Notes: generated by a model from the sequence alone, not told the origin. A DNA stretch of 64,000 nucleotides from Limnoperna fortunei (GCA_944474755.1 OX104112.1:3878001-3942000); one strand, 5' to 3'; counted from the stretch's first letter, positions 26,801 through 42,396 are shown. Made by a program: numbers and translations.

Positions 26801-29800
26801 GAATACTGTGACACAGCCATTGCAAGAACCTTCTGGTGAGTTTGGGGTATTTGGTACGTTAAAAAAATTCAAAAATTTAATATCTAATATAGAAATAATT
26901 CATGTTGGCTGTAGTTTGTAATTGTTTTACAATGGATGGTGATGTACAGTACTGTCAACGGAATGCTGTGATTTTCCATAGCCCACGCGTGGTAATCACG
27001 CAAAATCCACTCAAATTATGCCCACGAATCACTAATTTTTTACCCACGCAAATTTGCGTGGAAAAATATTGAGTTTTTCAACTTTCCACGGGATTTGTGG
27101 ATGCCGCGCAAAAACACGAAAAAATTTGAGTGGGCGTGATTTATACATGTTATCGGTATACATGAACGCTATTCAGTAAGAATTTGAATCTAAGACATTG
27201 TTTATACAAGAATATGTTACATTATCTTCTTTTCATATCATGATACGATTAAACCGGCAGGTAAATTTATTCAATTAAAAAAAATACTGAAAAGCATCGC
27301 CTGCAGTGTCGTTTTTGCCAAAAGAATTAACGTGTTTTCAGAACAAAATCAGTTCATTTTTTTTTTATTTTCAATACCCATATCATAAAAGAAACACATA
27401 TTTTTCAATAAGTGATTAAGTGTGTAGAGAAAAAGAACGTTTGGGATTTATTAACCCTAAAAACGGAAGAAAATCCTGCATTTATTTATACTTGTGTATG
27501 TTGCTTGATCATATGAGCCGCTTTGACTAGCTATCACGTTGTTTGTCAGTTAAAAAAAATGAACCTTGTCTGATGATACGCATTTTATTATGATGAAGCA
27601 TACGCGGTTTTTGTGTTTCTAGTTTTGGAACATTCATAAACTTTCATGATATCAATTAAACTGTTAAGTTTGTTTGGTTCATCGTATTATGTGTGACAAT
27701 ATCTCCAAGAAAAAGTTTACAGGTAAATGTCATTTTGCGAATAAATCGACATTTATTACCAAAAAAACATTCACTTATAAAAAAAATCAACGTGCATAGA
27801 TTCGTATATCACTTCACGATCAAAGGAAATATTTCGAATTCAGACTCGAATTTTGAAAAACAAATAATTATGGATATTATAAAAAAAATATACAACCCAC
27901 GAATGGGACAGTAAATAATCAAATACAACTGTGGTACGGTTTTTAATACGGTTTTCTAACGATCGTTGCTACCTTGGAATGAAGTTTTGCTATTCTGTCA
28001 TGGATCGAAAAATCTTGTTTATATCTTTATTATTATAAAAAGTAATTATAGTAAAAAATATTTTTATTAATACAAATGAGGATTCGTACATTTATTTTAA
28101 ACGTGTGTATTCATTTCTTGACCGACATACCTTTTGTAATTACATAAACTGCACGTGCCAATTCTCAAGGCGGGAAACACATAATGCGGTAAGCAGAAGT
28201 TGTCTTCGAACATCGTACTTACATTTTCTCTATGAATTTTCAAGAAATATACAGAAACTGGATGTATTACAATATATTTAATTGAATGATTCCTTATATT
28301 ATTTCGGAATGGAGTATTGTTTATTTAGCAAATTCTTTGTACAGGTAAATTCACTGCCTTCGGAATTGATCAAGTCAACATGTGGTTAGGTGTACAGTCC
28401 CAATTATTATGAAAGATCATTGAAGTTGAAAATTTGGCATCGACAGTACATTGTAAAAATATCCTCATTTTTAATACTGCGGTTTCTTGTATATTTCAGC
28501 TAAATTCTATTGAGCATTTGTGTAATGGAAGGCAACGTCTGCTTTCGCAGCAGGTGTATTTCCCTCCTTATAAAGGAAAATACAATTATGTACATTCTAA
28601 AATTATTATAACGATACCTGGGTGGAACATATTTGATGAACAACATAGGCCGAATTCTTCTACCTCTTTGGTGGAAATATGTCAAAGAAGCAGAAGAAGT
28701 AGTCTATGGTGAAGAATGTTCATCATGGGCGGAGATGGAAACAAATAAGATCTGAAAATTATAAATAGTGTTGAATACGTAGGTTCAACTGTATCTCATA
28801 GCTACATATGTAGCATATCAACAAAAAAATCACGTACATTTAACACAGGTGCACGTATGTAAATAAATGCAAAACATTTATGTACGATGACTCGGGAAGT
28901 GTTGGAAGTAGATTTGTTAATTGAAACCTGCGTATAATGCAATATGGCAGTTAAACAAAGTTGTCTCCTGCCGTAAGGTGTTGAATGCTGGAGAGTAGTA
29001 CATGTACATAAGAGTGGGATTGCAAACCTTGAATAATAATAAGTCTTTAATAAATCCCACTAAGTGTACTTAGTTATAAGGTGCAACTCAATTGGAAGGA
29101 TTTCCGTTAATATTTAAATGTAATTTTACCAGCTTGTCTAAAATGATAAAGACAAGAACACAAGATATAACATTTGGTTGGGATATTTGAAATATTTCTA
29201 ACAATTGAGCAATACTATCGATATATATTTTTTTTTAATTGCGATCGTTCGCAAATGCAATATTTGAAACTTAACAATCACCGTTTGTAGGTATATAAGT
29301 TTTTGGTAGTTTGTTTCATACAAAGCATCTAAAATTTTTTCGTTTTTATTTATTACTTAAAGTAAATTTACTTAAAGTAAGTAGCATTTATGGAGCCTTG
29401 AAAATTAACATACCATATATTTAAAAAAAGGAAAATTTACGGACACGATGTTTATTTTACCAACATACATGAATAACTAAAGGAAGAAAGATAGATTTAA
29501 GAAAGAAAGAATATATAGATATTTTTATTATAATGTATGACAAGTAACAATTCTGTTGTGCCTGAAAAAGAAATATACACATTGTATATAACGTAAATAC
29601 GATTGAACAAATACGTTTGCAGGTCAAGTTTAAAAACATCGTCTATGTTACACAGCGAAGTTTTTGGCAATCCATTAATACGACAATTCTGGTACATTTA
29701 GCTATAGCCGACACGATTTTTGCTAAACTGGTTGTTCTGTCAATTTAACACACAATATATTGAAACAGATAATTGTAGAGCGTCAGTATTGAGGTCAATA

Positions 29801-32800
29801 GGTTTCCTGTGGGAGTTACTCTTTTGTAACTGGAACAGCTCTTTAAGGCATGCCTCCTCGTCGTGTGTTGCTGATACATAAATCCTTTTCTACCAGGGCT
29901 CTGGTCTTACAACCTTTAAAGCACATATAAGAAATAGTTATAGACTGCTAACACAAATCCTACATCACATTGAAACCCATGAAGTAAGAAAATGGAGTAC
30001 AAAGTGTAGATAATCCAAACATCAACTGTCTGATAACAAAATGTTATACAAATTCTATGATACATACAAAGAGGAGATAATTCAAACACCAACTGTCTGA
30101 TAACAAAATGTTATACAAATCCTACATCACATACAAAGAGGAGATAATCCAAACACCAACTGTCTGATAACAAAATGTTATACAAATCCTACATCACATA
30201 CAAAGAGGAGATAATCCAAACATCAACTGTTGAATCACATTACATACAGTTATACATAGAATTGGTATATTAAATATAGTCAGTTGAATCACATTACATA
30301 CAGTTATACATAGAATTGGTAGAATTATATATTGTTGTGTGCACAGGTAATGGTGGTTATGTTTGCATGGATTTATTTATCATTGAGTGATCATAAACCA
30401 ATATGTCATTAAAAGACAATGTGTTACTTTCAGAAGCAATAACAAGACCTGTGCAGAAAGAACAACCCATGTTGGGTGCTGTGGGCGGGGTCCATTCTAC
30501 TACTGGGCCAAGTAAAGAAACAGAACAAGGAGGTCCTTCAGATGACGAAATTATGGCTTTAGTTTTAAAAGAGTGCCGCCAAGGAGACTATAAGATGATT
30601 GTCGTACCAATTGATATATGGGACTTTGGAGGTCAGAAGATTTATTATCTGACCCACCAACTTTTTATTTCCAGTAGAGGGACCTTTGTCGTTACTTTCA
30701 ATGGAAGTAAAGACATAACAGAAGATATGCCAGATATGGCGTTTCTACCCGGATTTAAAGGACGAACCACCACCGCAGGTAAAAAAAAACTTGTGTCGCT
30801 CATAGATTGTAATGTCAACTGTGTCTGTCATTAATTATTGTGCACATTATTGACAAAACTGTCAGTAATAGTTTAGACTGTCACACAATTCCGGGAAAAT
30901 ACTGATAAGACTGTCAGTAATAGTTTGGACAGTCACATATATCTGGGAAAATACTGATAAGTCTGTCAGTAATACTGTCTCACACACCTGTGAAAATACT
31001 GACAAGACTCTGGGTAATAGTTGGACAGTCACACATTTCTTGGAAAATACTGACAATACTGTCAGTAAAAATTTTTGACTGTCACAAATATATGGGAAAA
31101 TACATTCAATACACTAATTTCATTATATATGATCGCATTGATAAACGAGACAATATACAAAGACGTTCATTACATGGCACTAAAAGTGACAATGTGTTTA
31201 ACACTAATAACCATATTTACAGTGAAATACAACCACCTCTTATAACCGCAACCTGTGGACGTCCTGAAACAGTGGCATACAAAAAAGTCACATTTAATAA
31301 ATTTTTTATTTCATTTTGTTTTTTAGATTTCCTCCTTCATTGGGTTAATTCAATTTTAACATTCTGTGAGAAGACAACAACACCCAGTGGCAAGAAATAT
31401 CCCCAGATTTTATTTGTTGCAACCCATAAAGACAACACGGTAAGAGATATAGATGTCATATATCTTGATTCCATCAAATTTTTTATCAAGTGATTATTAC
31501 ACTCAACATATGAATGGCTTCTACAGACATATATTGAGTTAAATAATAAACAATAATGTTAACTATGCCACACATCTACAAGTGTGATTCGTCAGAAACA
31601 TTGTTAGATTTACATTAGTCAGCTGATTATACTATACTTACTATACGATTATTATATAGATAGAGATGAAATATCGAATTTTCTGAGTGACAGAAATCAC
31701 GGTAAATCACATGTGAAAATTATCGTTTATTTTCACTCTCGGGTTTTTTCCCGCCAAAACGTCACAATGATTTTGTACTATACAAATATTCATCCGCCGT
31801 TCGTAAAATTTAGAATTAGGCGTAAAAATTTTACGAAAACAATTTTGATCTATTTAATAAATAGGATAATCAATTGGACATCGTGAATATCCAAAATATG
31901 ATCACTCGTGCCACATAAAGCATCAGATTAAACTCGTGCGCGGAACATATCTAATCCTTCAGGAGATTCATGATACATAACCCTGAATCCATAAGGAGGT
32001 TCGGGAAACATACACTGATTCCATAAGGAGATTCAGGATACATACACTGAATCCTTAAGGAGGTTCAGGATACATAACCCTGAATCCTTAAGGAGGTTCA
32101 GGATACATACACTGAATCCGTTAGAGGTTGAGGATGCATACCCTGATTCTATAAGTAGATTCAGGATACATATACTGAATCCTTAAGGAGGTTCAGGATA
32201 CATATACTGAATCCTTAAGGAGGTTCAGGATACATAACCCTGAATCCTGAAGGGGGTTCAAAATACATACACTGAATCCTTTAGGAGGTTCAGGATACAT
32301 GTACTGAATCCTTAAGGAGGTTCAGGATACATACACTGAATCCTTAAGGAGATTCAGGATACATACACTGTATCCTTAAGGAGGTTCAGGATGCATACAC
32401 TGATTCTATAAGGAGTTCAGGATACATATACTGAATCCTTAAGGAGGTTCAGGATACTTATACTGAATCCTTAAGGAGGTTCAGGATACATACACTGAAT
32501 CCTTAAGGAGGTTCAGGATACATACACTGATTCTATAAGGAGTTCAGGATACATACACTGATTCCTTTAGGAGGTTCAGGATACATACACTGATTCCTTT
32601 AGGAGGTTCAGGATACATAACCCTGAATCCTTAAGGAGGTTCAGGATACATACACTGAATCCTTAAGGAGGATCAGGATACATATACTGAATCCTTAAGG
32701 AGGTTCAGGATACATAACCCTGAATCCTTAAGGAGGTTCAGGATACATACACTGATTCCTTTAGGAGGTTCAGGATACATAACCCTGAATCCTTAAGAGG

Positions 32801-35800
32801 TTCAGTATACATACACTGATTCCTTAAGGAGGTTCAGGATACATACACTGAATCATTAAGGAGGTTCAGGATACATACACTGAATCCTTAAATAGGTTCA
32901 GAATACATACACTGAATACTTAAGGAGGTTCAGGATACATACACTGATTCCTTAAGGAGGATCAGGATACATACACTGAATCCTTAAGGAGGTTCAGGAT
33001 ACATACACTGAATCCTTAAGGAGGTTCAGGATACATAACCCTGAATCCTTAAGGAGGTTCAGGATACATACACTGATTTCATAAGGAGGTTCAGGATACA
33101 TACACTGAATCCTTAAGGAGGATCAGGATACATATACTGAATCCTTAAGGAGGTTCAGGATACATAACCCTGAATCCTTAAGGAGGTTCAGGATACATAC
33201 ACTGATTCCTTTAGGAGGTTCAGGATACATAACCCTGAATCCTTAAGAGGTTCAGTATACATACACTGATTCCTTAAGGAGGTTCAGGATACATACACTG
33301 AATCATTAAGGAGGTTCAGGATACATACACTGAATCCTTAAATAGGATCAGAATACATACACTGAATACTTAAGGAGGTTCAGGATACATATACTGATTC
33401 CATTAGGAGGTTCAGAATACATACACTGATTCCTTAAGGAGGTTCAGGATACATACACTGATTCCATTAGGAGGTTCAGGATACATACACTGAATCCTTA
33501 AGGAGGTTCAGGATACATACACTGATTCCATAAGGAGGTTCAGGATACATATACTGAATCCTTAAGGAGGTTCAGGATACATACAATGATTTCATAAAGA
33601 GGTTCATGATACATTAACTGAATCCTTAAGGAGGTTCAGGATACATAACCCTGAATCCTTAAGGAGGTTCAGGATACATATACTGAATCCTTAAGGAGGT
33701 TCAGGATACATAACCCTGAATCCTGAAGGGGGTTCAAAATACATACACTGAATCCTTTAGGAGGTTCAGGATACATGTACTGAATCCTTAAGGAGGTTCA
33801 GGATACATACACTGAATCCTTAAGGAGATTCAGGATACATACACTGAATCCTTAAGGAGGTTCAGGATGGATACACTGATTCTATAAGGAGTTCAGGATA
33901 CATATACTGAATCCTTAAGGAGGTTCAGGATACTTATACTGCATCCTTAAGGAGGTTCAGGATGCATACACTGATTCTATAAGGAGTTCAGGATACATAC
34001 ACTGATTCCTTTAGGAGGTTCAGGATACATACACTGATTCCTTTAGGAGGTTCAGGATACATAACCCTGAATCCTTAAGGAGGTTCAGGATACATACACT
34101 GAATCCTTAAGGAGGTTCAGGATACATACACTGAATCCTTAAGGAGGTTCAGGATACATGCACTGATTCCTTTAGGAGGTTCAGGATACATAAACCTGAA
34201 TCTTTAAGGAGATTCAGGATACATATGCTGAATCCTTAAGGAGGTTCAGGATACATACACTGAATCCTTAAGGAGGTTCAGGATACATACACTGAATCCT
34301 TAAGGAGGTTCAGGATACATACACTGAATCCTTAAGGAGGTTCAGGATACATGCACTGATTCCTTTAGGAGGTTCAGGATACATAAACCTGAATCCTTAA
34401 GGAGGTTCAGGATACATACACTGAATCCTTAAGGAGGTTCAGGATACATACACTGATTTCATAAGGAGGTTCAGGATACATATACTGAATCCTTAAGGAG
34501 GTTTAGGATACATAACCCTGAATCCTGAAGGGGGTTCAAGATACATACACTGAATCCTTAAGGACATTCAGAATACATACCTTGATTCCATAAGGAGGTT
34601 CAGGATACATACACTGAATCCTTAAAGAGGTTCAGGATACATACACTGATTCCATAAGGAGGTTCAGGATACATATATTGAATCCTTAAGGATGTTCATC
34701 ATACATGCACAGAAAAATAATTTGTAAATGATTTTTTTTAAATGCATTTTTTTAGTTTGTTTTTGATACAAATTTTTACAATTAAGAATAAACAGCAGGA
34801 TTAAGTACTAAAAGCGTTGGATAAGAGAAAATTTGCAAAAGACTCTTTTTCTTTATTTTGCCTATAGCAAAATTGTTTAAGCCAAAACATAAACCATTAA
34901 TAACTTTGAAAATATTAGTCTTTCACTTTTTAGCTCACCTGACGTTGTCGTCGTTTGTAAACTTTTTACATTTTAATCTTCTTCTCTGAAACCACTTGGC
35001 CATAATGTTCATTGGATGGACCTTTACAAAGTTTGTGTTTTTTATTTTGATTGGTAAACAATATGGCCGCCACCCCTCAAGACTTAGTTTAACAAAGGAC
35101 CCTATGGGAAAAAAGTTAAAAAGGGCTTCTTCTCTGAAACTGTTTAACCAATCAAAACAAAACTTACTAGCAATATTGTTTGGATGGTCCTCTATAAAGT
35201 TTGTGTTTTTGATGGGAATTGGAAATTCAAAATGGCCGCCACCGCAGGACTTAGTTTAACATAGAACCCTATGGGGAAAAGTTTTAAAAGGCTTCTTCTC
35301 TGAAACCGGTTAATCAATGGAAACAAAAACTTACTAGCAATATTGTTTGGATGATCCTCTATAAAGTTAGTGTTTTTTATGGCAATTGGAAATTCAAAAT
35401 GGCTGCCACCGCAGGACTTAATTTAACATAGGACCCTATGGGAAAAAGTTTGAAAGGCTTCTTTTCTGAAACCAGTCAACCAATGGAAACAAAACTTACT
35501 AGCAATATTGTTTGGATGGTCCTCTATAAAGTTAATGTTTTTTTATCCCAATCGGAAATTCAAAATGGTCAACACCGCAGGAATTGGTTTAACATTCGAC
35601 CCTATGAGAAAAAAGTTTAAAAGGGCTTCTTCTCTGAAACCGTTTAACCAATCAAAACAAAACTTACTAGCAATATTTTTGGATGGTCCTCTATAAAGTG
35701 TATGTTTTTTGTTGCAATTGGAAATTCAAAATGGCTGCCACCGCCGCAGGACTTAGTTTGACATAGGACCCTTTGGGCAAATAAAAAAAATCTTCTCTAT

Positions 35801-38800
35801 ACAACCGGTTAACCAATGTTAATATTGTTTAGATGGTCCTATTTAAAGTTTATTGAAAATTACAGGACTTACTTTAACATCAGGGAAATGCCATCTTCAT
35901 TGCCTATAAAACCCGGGAGCGATACAGGCTCTTAAGAGCCTCTGGTATTGTTTTTTGTTGGGGTGGGGGGGGTTAAAAGTAAATAAATAGATTTATATTA
36001 ATTGTACTGTTAATGTGATATCCCACATCCCTTGAATTGCTCATATCAACGGATTTAGTTAATGAAAATTTCTATGTTTTCTTTCAGACTAATGTTGACC
36101 AGCAAAGAAATACTATCAGAGACAAATTGAAGGCGTTGTTCTCAAAACATGTAGGAAAAGACCACCTCTTGATTGATCAGCTGTTTTTCCTCAACGCGAA
36201 AGATAAAAATGATGAAGATCTTGTTGCACTCCGAGAGGCTTTGATGGATGTTGCCTTTGAACATCCATCCTGGGGTGAACCAATGCCCACCAAGTTTGTT
36301 CCACTAGAACTACAACTGGCAAAACAAGCTTCCGAAGGAAAGAAGATTTTATCCATTACAGAAGTAAAAGCATTAAACACCAAGAATGAAGGAATGTCAC
36401 TCCAGCCAAAAGAACTGGATACTTTTTTGAAAGTTCAGCACGCTTTGGGAAAACTTATCTATTTTGATGAAGATAATCTGAGGGACTATGTTGTGACAGA
36501 TCCTGCATACCTGATTGATGTCCTTCGTTCCATAGTAACAGAAAAGTTATTTTGGCCTAAGGATCAAGCCATAGGAGAAATATATAAAAGCTTAAGCACA
36601 ACAGGCATCATTGAGAAATCAGCCATTCTTCAACTTTGGCAGCAAACAGATTTCAAGCATATATTTCCATTCAGGGAATTTATGATTAACATGCTAGTCC
36701 GTTTGGACATTATGTTAGAACCAAAGACACAGTCTGAGATTAGTTACTTCCTAGTCCCTTCTATGATTACAGACCGGCCATTTAAAGATAAATTCCAGAA
36801 AGAAAAATGCATTTACCTGGCATATAGATTCACAGAACAGATAATACCGCCTGCTTTACTGTATCGTTTTCTTGGATCATTTATTGTACTGAGGAGTTTA
36901 AACACAGATATATACAAATTACAACTGTTTACTGATAGCGCTGTTGTCTCCATTGACAGTAAACACCAAGTTCAAGCCTATGTTGAGGGAAATAGAATCA
37001 TACTGGCATTAATGCATGAAGAGAGCAAATCTGACATCAAGCCCTCCATTGCTTCAACAGTACAGGAGTGTCTCACCAGGAGTATCATAGGAACAACAGA
37101 CTTCTACTGTGCTATTGCAAATACTTCTCACCAAAAGAGTATGCAATTCCCCTTTACCATCGAAATTGGTGTGCCATGTAAAAATGGCCTTTGTTTTGTA
37201 GAACATAATCAAATAACAATGGAAAAAGGTCAACAGTGGATATGTAGACAGCATAGAAAACAACATAAAGTGTCCCACATGTTGATATGGTTCTCTGACA
37301 AAGTAAGTATTGGTGAAATGTTAGGTAATGTCAATCCTTTATCAGCCTGTAGTTAAATAAATATACATTTGATATGATGTGGACACCATAATGAAGCTGA
37401 ACTTGTGTGTATCATATTGAAATCACAATATACAGCTAATGCCAGGTAATAGTATAAATGTAATTTAATTATTTTGAGTCATCCACTGTTATGGTAGAAA
37501 ATATTAAGACTTCACATTCACTTTTCAACAACACATAAATTATTACAATCAAACTGATGTCTAGTCATTTTTTTTAAAGGGACAGTGCATTTTGATCGTA
37601 GCTATAAACTTCTGGAAATGTGGTTATGAACATATATCGTATATGTTTGCCTTTATATCAAATACCCACATTATTTACATGTCAGGAGCGTAAGCTACCA
37701 TTCACTATTTAGTGTCCATGACCATATTTTGCTTTTAAAAAAGACAACCCTAAATCTAGAGGGCAGATCTGTCAACGATAGGTGCTCCTCCAACTTCATG
37801 GGTAAAAATGAGAACTGCACCCATAATTTAAAAGTAAATGTTTTCTATAATGAAGCGTATCAGATGGTGTATGCACATTTTGAAAAAACGGTATCAAACT
37901 ATTGGCCATATTGTTTTTTTTTTAAAGATAACACTCATCTAATGATCATATTGCAGATTACAACATGAAATGTGTGACTTTATTTTTAGGAGCCAATACA
38001 AGATGAGAAATGTGCAGAAGAGTGTACTGGTAAGTTCCAAAATACTATGGTGTCTTTTCACAATAAAGATTGAAGCCATGCTGTAACCTGGATGATATTA
38101 AGATTACACTATCTATCTAATGAAATATTATTTCTCAGGTGTGCCAAAATGACTTAAAATTAAATGTAAACATTCACTTTATTAAGGCAATCTTTTAAAA
38201 GATATATTTTTTATAAAGATTAAAACTATAGTGCAACTAATTTCTTGATAAACAATGGGGATAATTTCCAGATTGTGTATGGACTTGCCTTTATCATGTT
38301 TATACATACATGACTTTAGATTGATTAAGTTATCTGTAAAACAAGAAAAATTTATACAAGTCTGAATAGCAAAACATGTCCAACTCCAGTCCATAAAAAA
38401 TGTGATCTATTTAATTGTGTCCATGATTCTGTAAAAACATTGAACATTCAATTCTCTAAATGTGGCTTATGGCAGGATGGACAATTAACCAATAATGGCT
38501 CTTTCTACACACCTTACTCTGGTCATTTTGTCCTTGTCTGATATGACACACCTCGCCGCGGTTATTTTGTCCTTATCTGATATGACACACCTTGCCCCAG
38601 TTATTTTGTCGTTGTCTGATATGACACACCTTGCCCCGGTTATTTTGTCCTTATCTGATATGACACACCTTATCCCGGTTATTTTGTCCTTATCTGATAT
38701 GACACACCTTATCCCGGTTATTTTGTCCTTATCTGATATGACACACCTTGCCCCAGTTATTTTGTCCTTGTCTGATATGACACACCTTATCCCGGTTATT

Positions 38801-41800
38801 TTGTCCTTATATGATATGACACACCTCGCCCCGGTTATTTTGTCCTTGTCTGATATGACACACCTTGCCCCGGTTATTTTGTCCTTATATGATATGACAC
38901 ACCTCGCCGCGGTTATTTTGTCCTTATCTGATATGACACACCTTACCCCGGTTATTTTGTCCTTATCTGATATGACACACCTTGCCCCGGTTATTTTGTC
39001 CTTATCTGATATGACACACCTTATCTCGGTTATTTTGTCCTTATCTGATATGACACACCTTGCCCCGGTTATTTTGTCCTTATCTGATATGACACACCTT
39101 GCCCCGGTTATTTTGTCCTTATCTGATATGACACACCTTGCCCCGGTTATTTTGTCCTTATCTGATATGACACACCTCGCCCCAGTTATTTTGTCCTTGT
39201 CTGATATGACACACCTTGCCCCGGTTATTTTGTCCTTATCTGATATGACACACCTTGCCCCAGTTATTTTGTCCTTATCTGATATGACACACCTTGCCCC
39301 AGTTATTTTGTCCTTATCTGATGACACACCTTACCCCGGTTATTTTGTCCTTATCTGATATGACACACCTTGCCCCAGTTATTTTGTCCTTATCTGATAT
39401 GACACACCTTATCCCGGTTATTTTGTCCTTGTCTGATATGACACACCTTATCCCGGTTATTTTGTCCTTATATGATATGACACACCTCGCCGCGGTTATT
39501 TTGTCCTTATCTGATATGACACACCTTGCCCCGGTTATTTTGTCCTTGTCTGATATGACACACCTTATCCCGGTTATTTTGTCCTTATATGATATGACAC
39601 ACCTCGCCGCGGTTATTTTGTCCTTATCTGATATGACACACCTTGCCCCGGTTATTTTGTCCTTATCTGATATGACACACCTCGCCGCGGTTATTTTGTC
39701 CTTGTCTGATATGACACACCTTGCCCTGGTCATTTTGTCCTTATCTGATGAGACACACCTTGCCCCGATAACTTTGTCCTTATCTGATATGACACACCTC
39801 GCCCCGGTTATTTTGTCCTTGTCTGATATGACACACCTCACCCTGGTCATTTTGTCCTTATCTGATGACACACCTTGCCCCGATAATTTTGTCCTTATCT
39901 GATATGACACACCTCGCCGCGGTTATTTTGTCCTTATCTGATGACACACCTTGCCCCAGTTATTTTGTCGTTGTCTGATATGACACACCTCGCCGCGGTT
40001 ATTTTGTCCTTATCTGATATGACACACCTCGCCGCGGTTATTTTGTCCTTATCTGATATGACACACCTCGCCCCGGTTATTTTGTCCTTATCTGATATGA
40101 CACACCTCGCCGCGGTTATTTTGTCCTTATCTGATATGACACACCTCGCCCCGGTTATTTTGTCGTTGTCTGATATGACATACTTTATTCCAGTCATTTT
40201 ATCCTTTAAGTTATCTGATAATGGAACATTCTATTATTTTTTTAACAGCCTCTTTTGATATTACACACTTCACCAGTGTATTCTTATCTGTTATGGAACA
40301 TTTTATATCATCATATTGTAGGTCTGGAAAAGTCTTGGTTGGATCGTTGCCCAGACGCTAAACATCTGAGACGATTAGGTGATATCCTGAATCATGACCA
40401 ATCTAGAAATCTGTTTCTTGTTCATGGCCACCTGAAAACAAAATGGGACAATCTGGAAACCTTGTTCTACAAAAGAGATCCAGCAGATATGCATTTTTAT
40501 GCACTTTGGCACTGGAGAGAAAATGCAAAATCTCCAACATTCAGACTTCTGTTACAAACACTACAAAAAGGCTTATTGTGTGAGGTATGATTTCTACTTT
40601 TTATATTTAATGGCTTATAACATAACATTACATTATACTGAAAAGAGAAAAAAATTATTTTAGTACCATTTGAAACAAATACTTGTTTACCATGTTAAAA
40701 ATAAACATCCCAACAAACATTTTCTCCTTGTAAAATTAATCTCCTTTTTAAACAATCATGTATACATACCGTTGCCTGATCGATTTTCAATAAGTTACAT
40801 GTGTGACCGTTTGTGTACTGATTTAATGTATTTTGCCCTCGATATTTTTTGGCTACTATAGGTGAGATTTTTAGTTCACAACACAGCTATTATAAACACA
40901 TCTACCATCATTGTGTCCTGCTCAACTTTATATGAATTGAAAGGTGTTGTTATTATAAATATGTACTCTTATTTTCAGGTTGTTCGTGACATGGAGTTAG
41001 AAGAAGGTTAGTACATATATAAGTAATATATGTAGCAAGTGTGTGCTGTCTCCAACTTGAAGCACAATAGTATTCTTTTTTCTTCGACTTGAGGCAAAAT
41101 AATTTCAAAAACTACATTTTTTTATGTCATTCTATATTTTAAATATTTTGACATGATCAAATCACAACTAAGCAGTCAGTATTCAAAATCTTCTTGTTCA
41201 CTTTAATAAAAAAACATAGCAGTCTGAGTCAATATTACAGAACATCTTGGCCATGCAAATAGAAATCGCAGGTTCGTTTGTATTCCAGAGCATCTTGTTC
41301 ACAAAAACAAAATTACTTCTGTACAGTAGTTATTTCAGAAGATTTTGCTACCTGTAAGGTAAAAAGTAATTACAACTGAACAGGTGTTATTCAAGAACTA
41401 CTGTTTTGAGTAAACAGAAATTACAGCTAAACAATGTGTAGTCCAGAACTTCTTGTTTACAAAACAAAAATTACTACTCAAAAACAGTCGTTATTTCAGA
41501 AGATCTTGTTACCGTAAACTGAAATTACAACTGATCAGACGTTATTTCAGAACATCTTTTTCACTGTAACAGAAATAAAAATTAAACAGTCTGTATTCCA
41601 GAACATCTTGTTCACATAAGCTTAAATTACAACTCTGTATTCCAAAATGTATATTGAACACGTAAGCAGATGTCACAACTAAAGTCAGTATTCCAGAACA
41701 ACTTGTTTACACAAACAGGAATGAACACTAAACATTTGTTTTTTAAGATCATTTTGTTCACATAAATTCAGACAGAAATTGCAACTAAACAGCTTTTGTT

Positions 41801-42328
41801 CAGAACATAATTGTTACATAAATAGAAATCACAACTGATGTCCGTATTTTAATAAGATCATGTTAACAAAAACAGGATTCTATATAATCAGCATTTGAGA
41901 ACATCATGTTCACCTAAAGTAAACAAAATTTCAATCACCATGTAAAAATGTATGTTCTTAATTTAAAGATGGTACCATCCTACCATGGGCATGAACCCAG
42001 GACTGAGAAGCAACTATTAAAAAGTTTTGGGTTCATTTAAAATGAGAAAGTTTAAGATGAATATGTTATGATTGTTTACGTTATTTATTTATATTGACAC
42101 TCAATGACTAAGGCCATTCGTTGGTAAGTGTGTGTCTAAATTTATGACAAGAAACACCGTCATATGTATCGTTGCATAATCTTCTAGACTTGTATATTAT
42201 TATTTTTTGTTTATGCTGTATCGTCATGTTTGTCGATCCGATACTAAATAAGTGTACTGGTTCAGCAGCATTCTTTTAGACCCTTTATTTATATATATAT
42301 AACAAACATGGATAAATGGATTAATTAT

Positions 42329-42396
<68 letters not shown>

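Noticed and set aside
28434..28712. Plus-strand gene of 92 codons
   Set aside because: No domain, and the frame most like coding in this stretch is a different one (28638-28757). Kept only as a weak remnant.
30403..30834. A separate gene starting at the Met at 30403
   Set aside because: The Met lies before the acceptor at 30433 and the frame runs past the donor at 30779. The phase and ROC motifs make it an internal exon.
36037..37356. A separate 439-residue COR-only gene
   Set aside because: The frame opens and closes in intron; AG at 36087 and GT at 37303 with phase 0 on both sides make it one exon of the ROCO gene.
38485..39910. Repeat proteins of 200-287 residues on both strands
   Set aside because: They are translations of the 39-bp minisatellite; two-base deletions break the frame and no exon borders exist.
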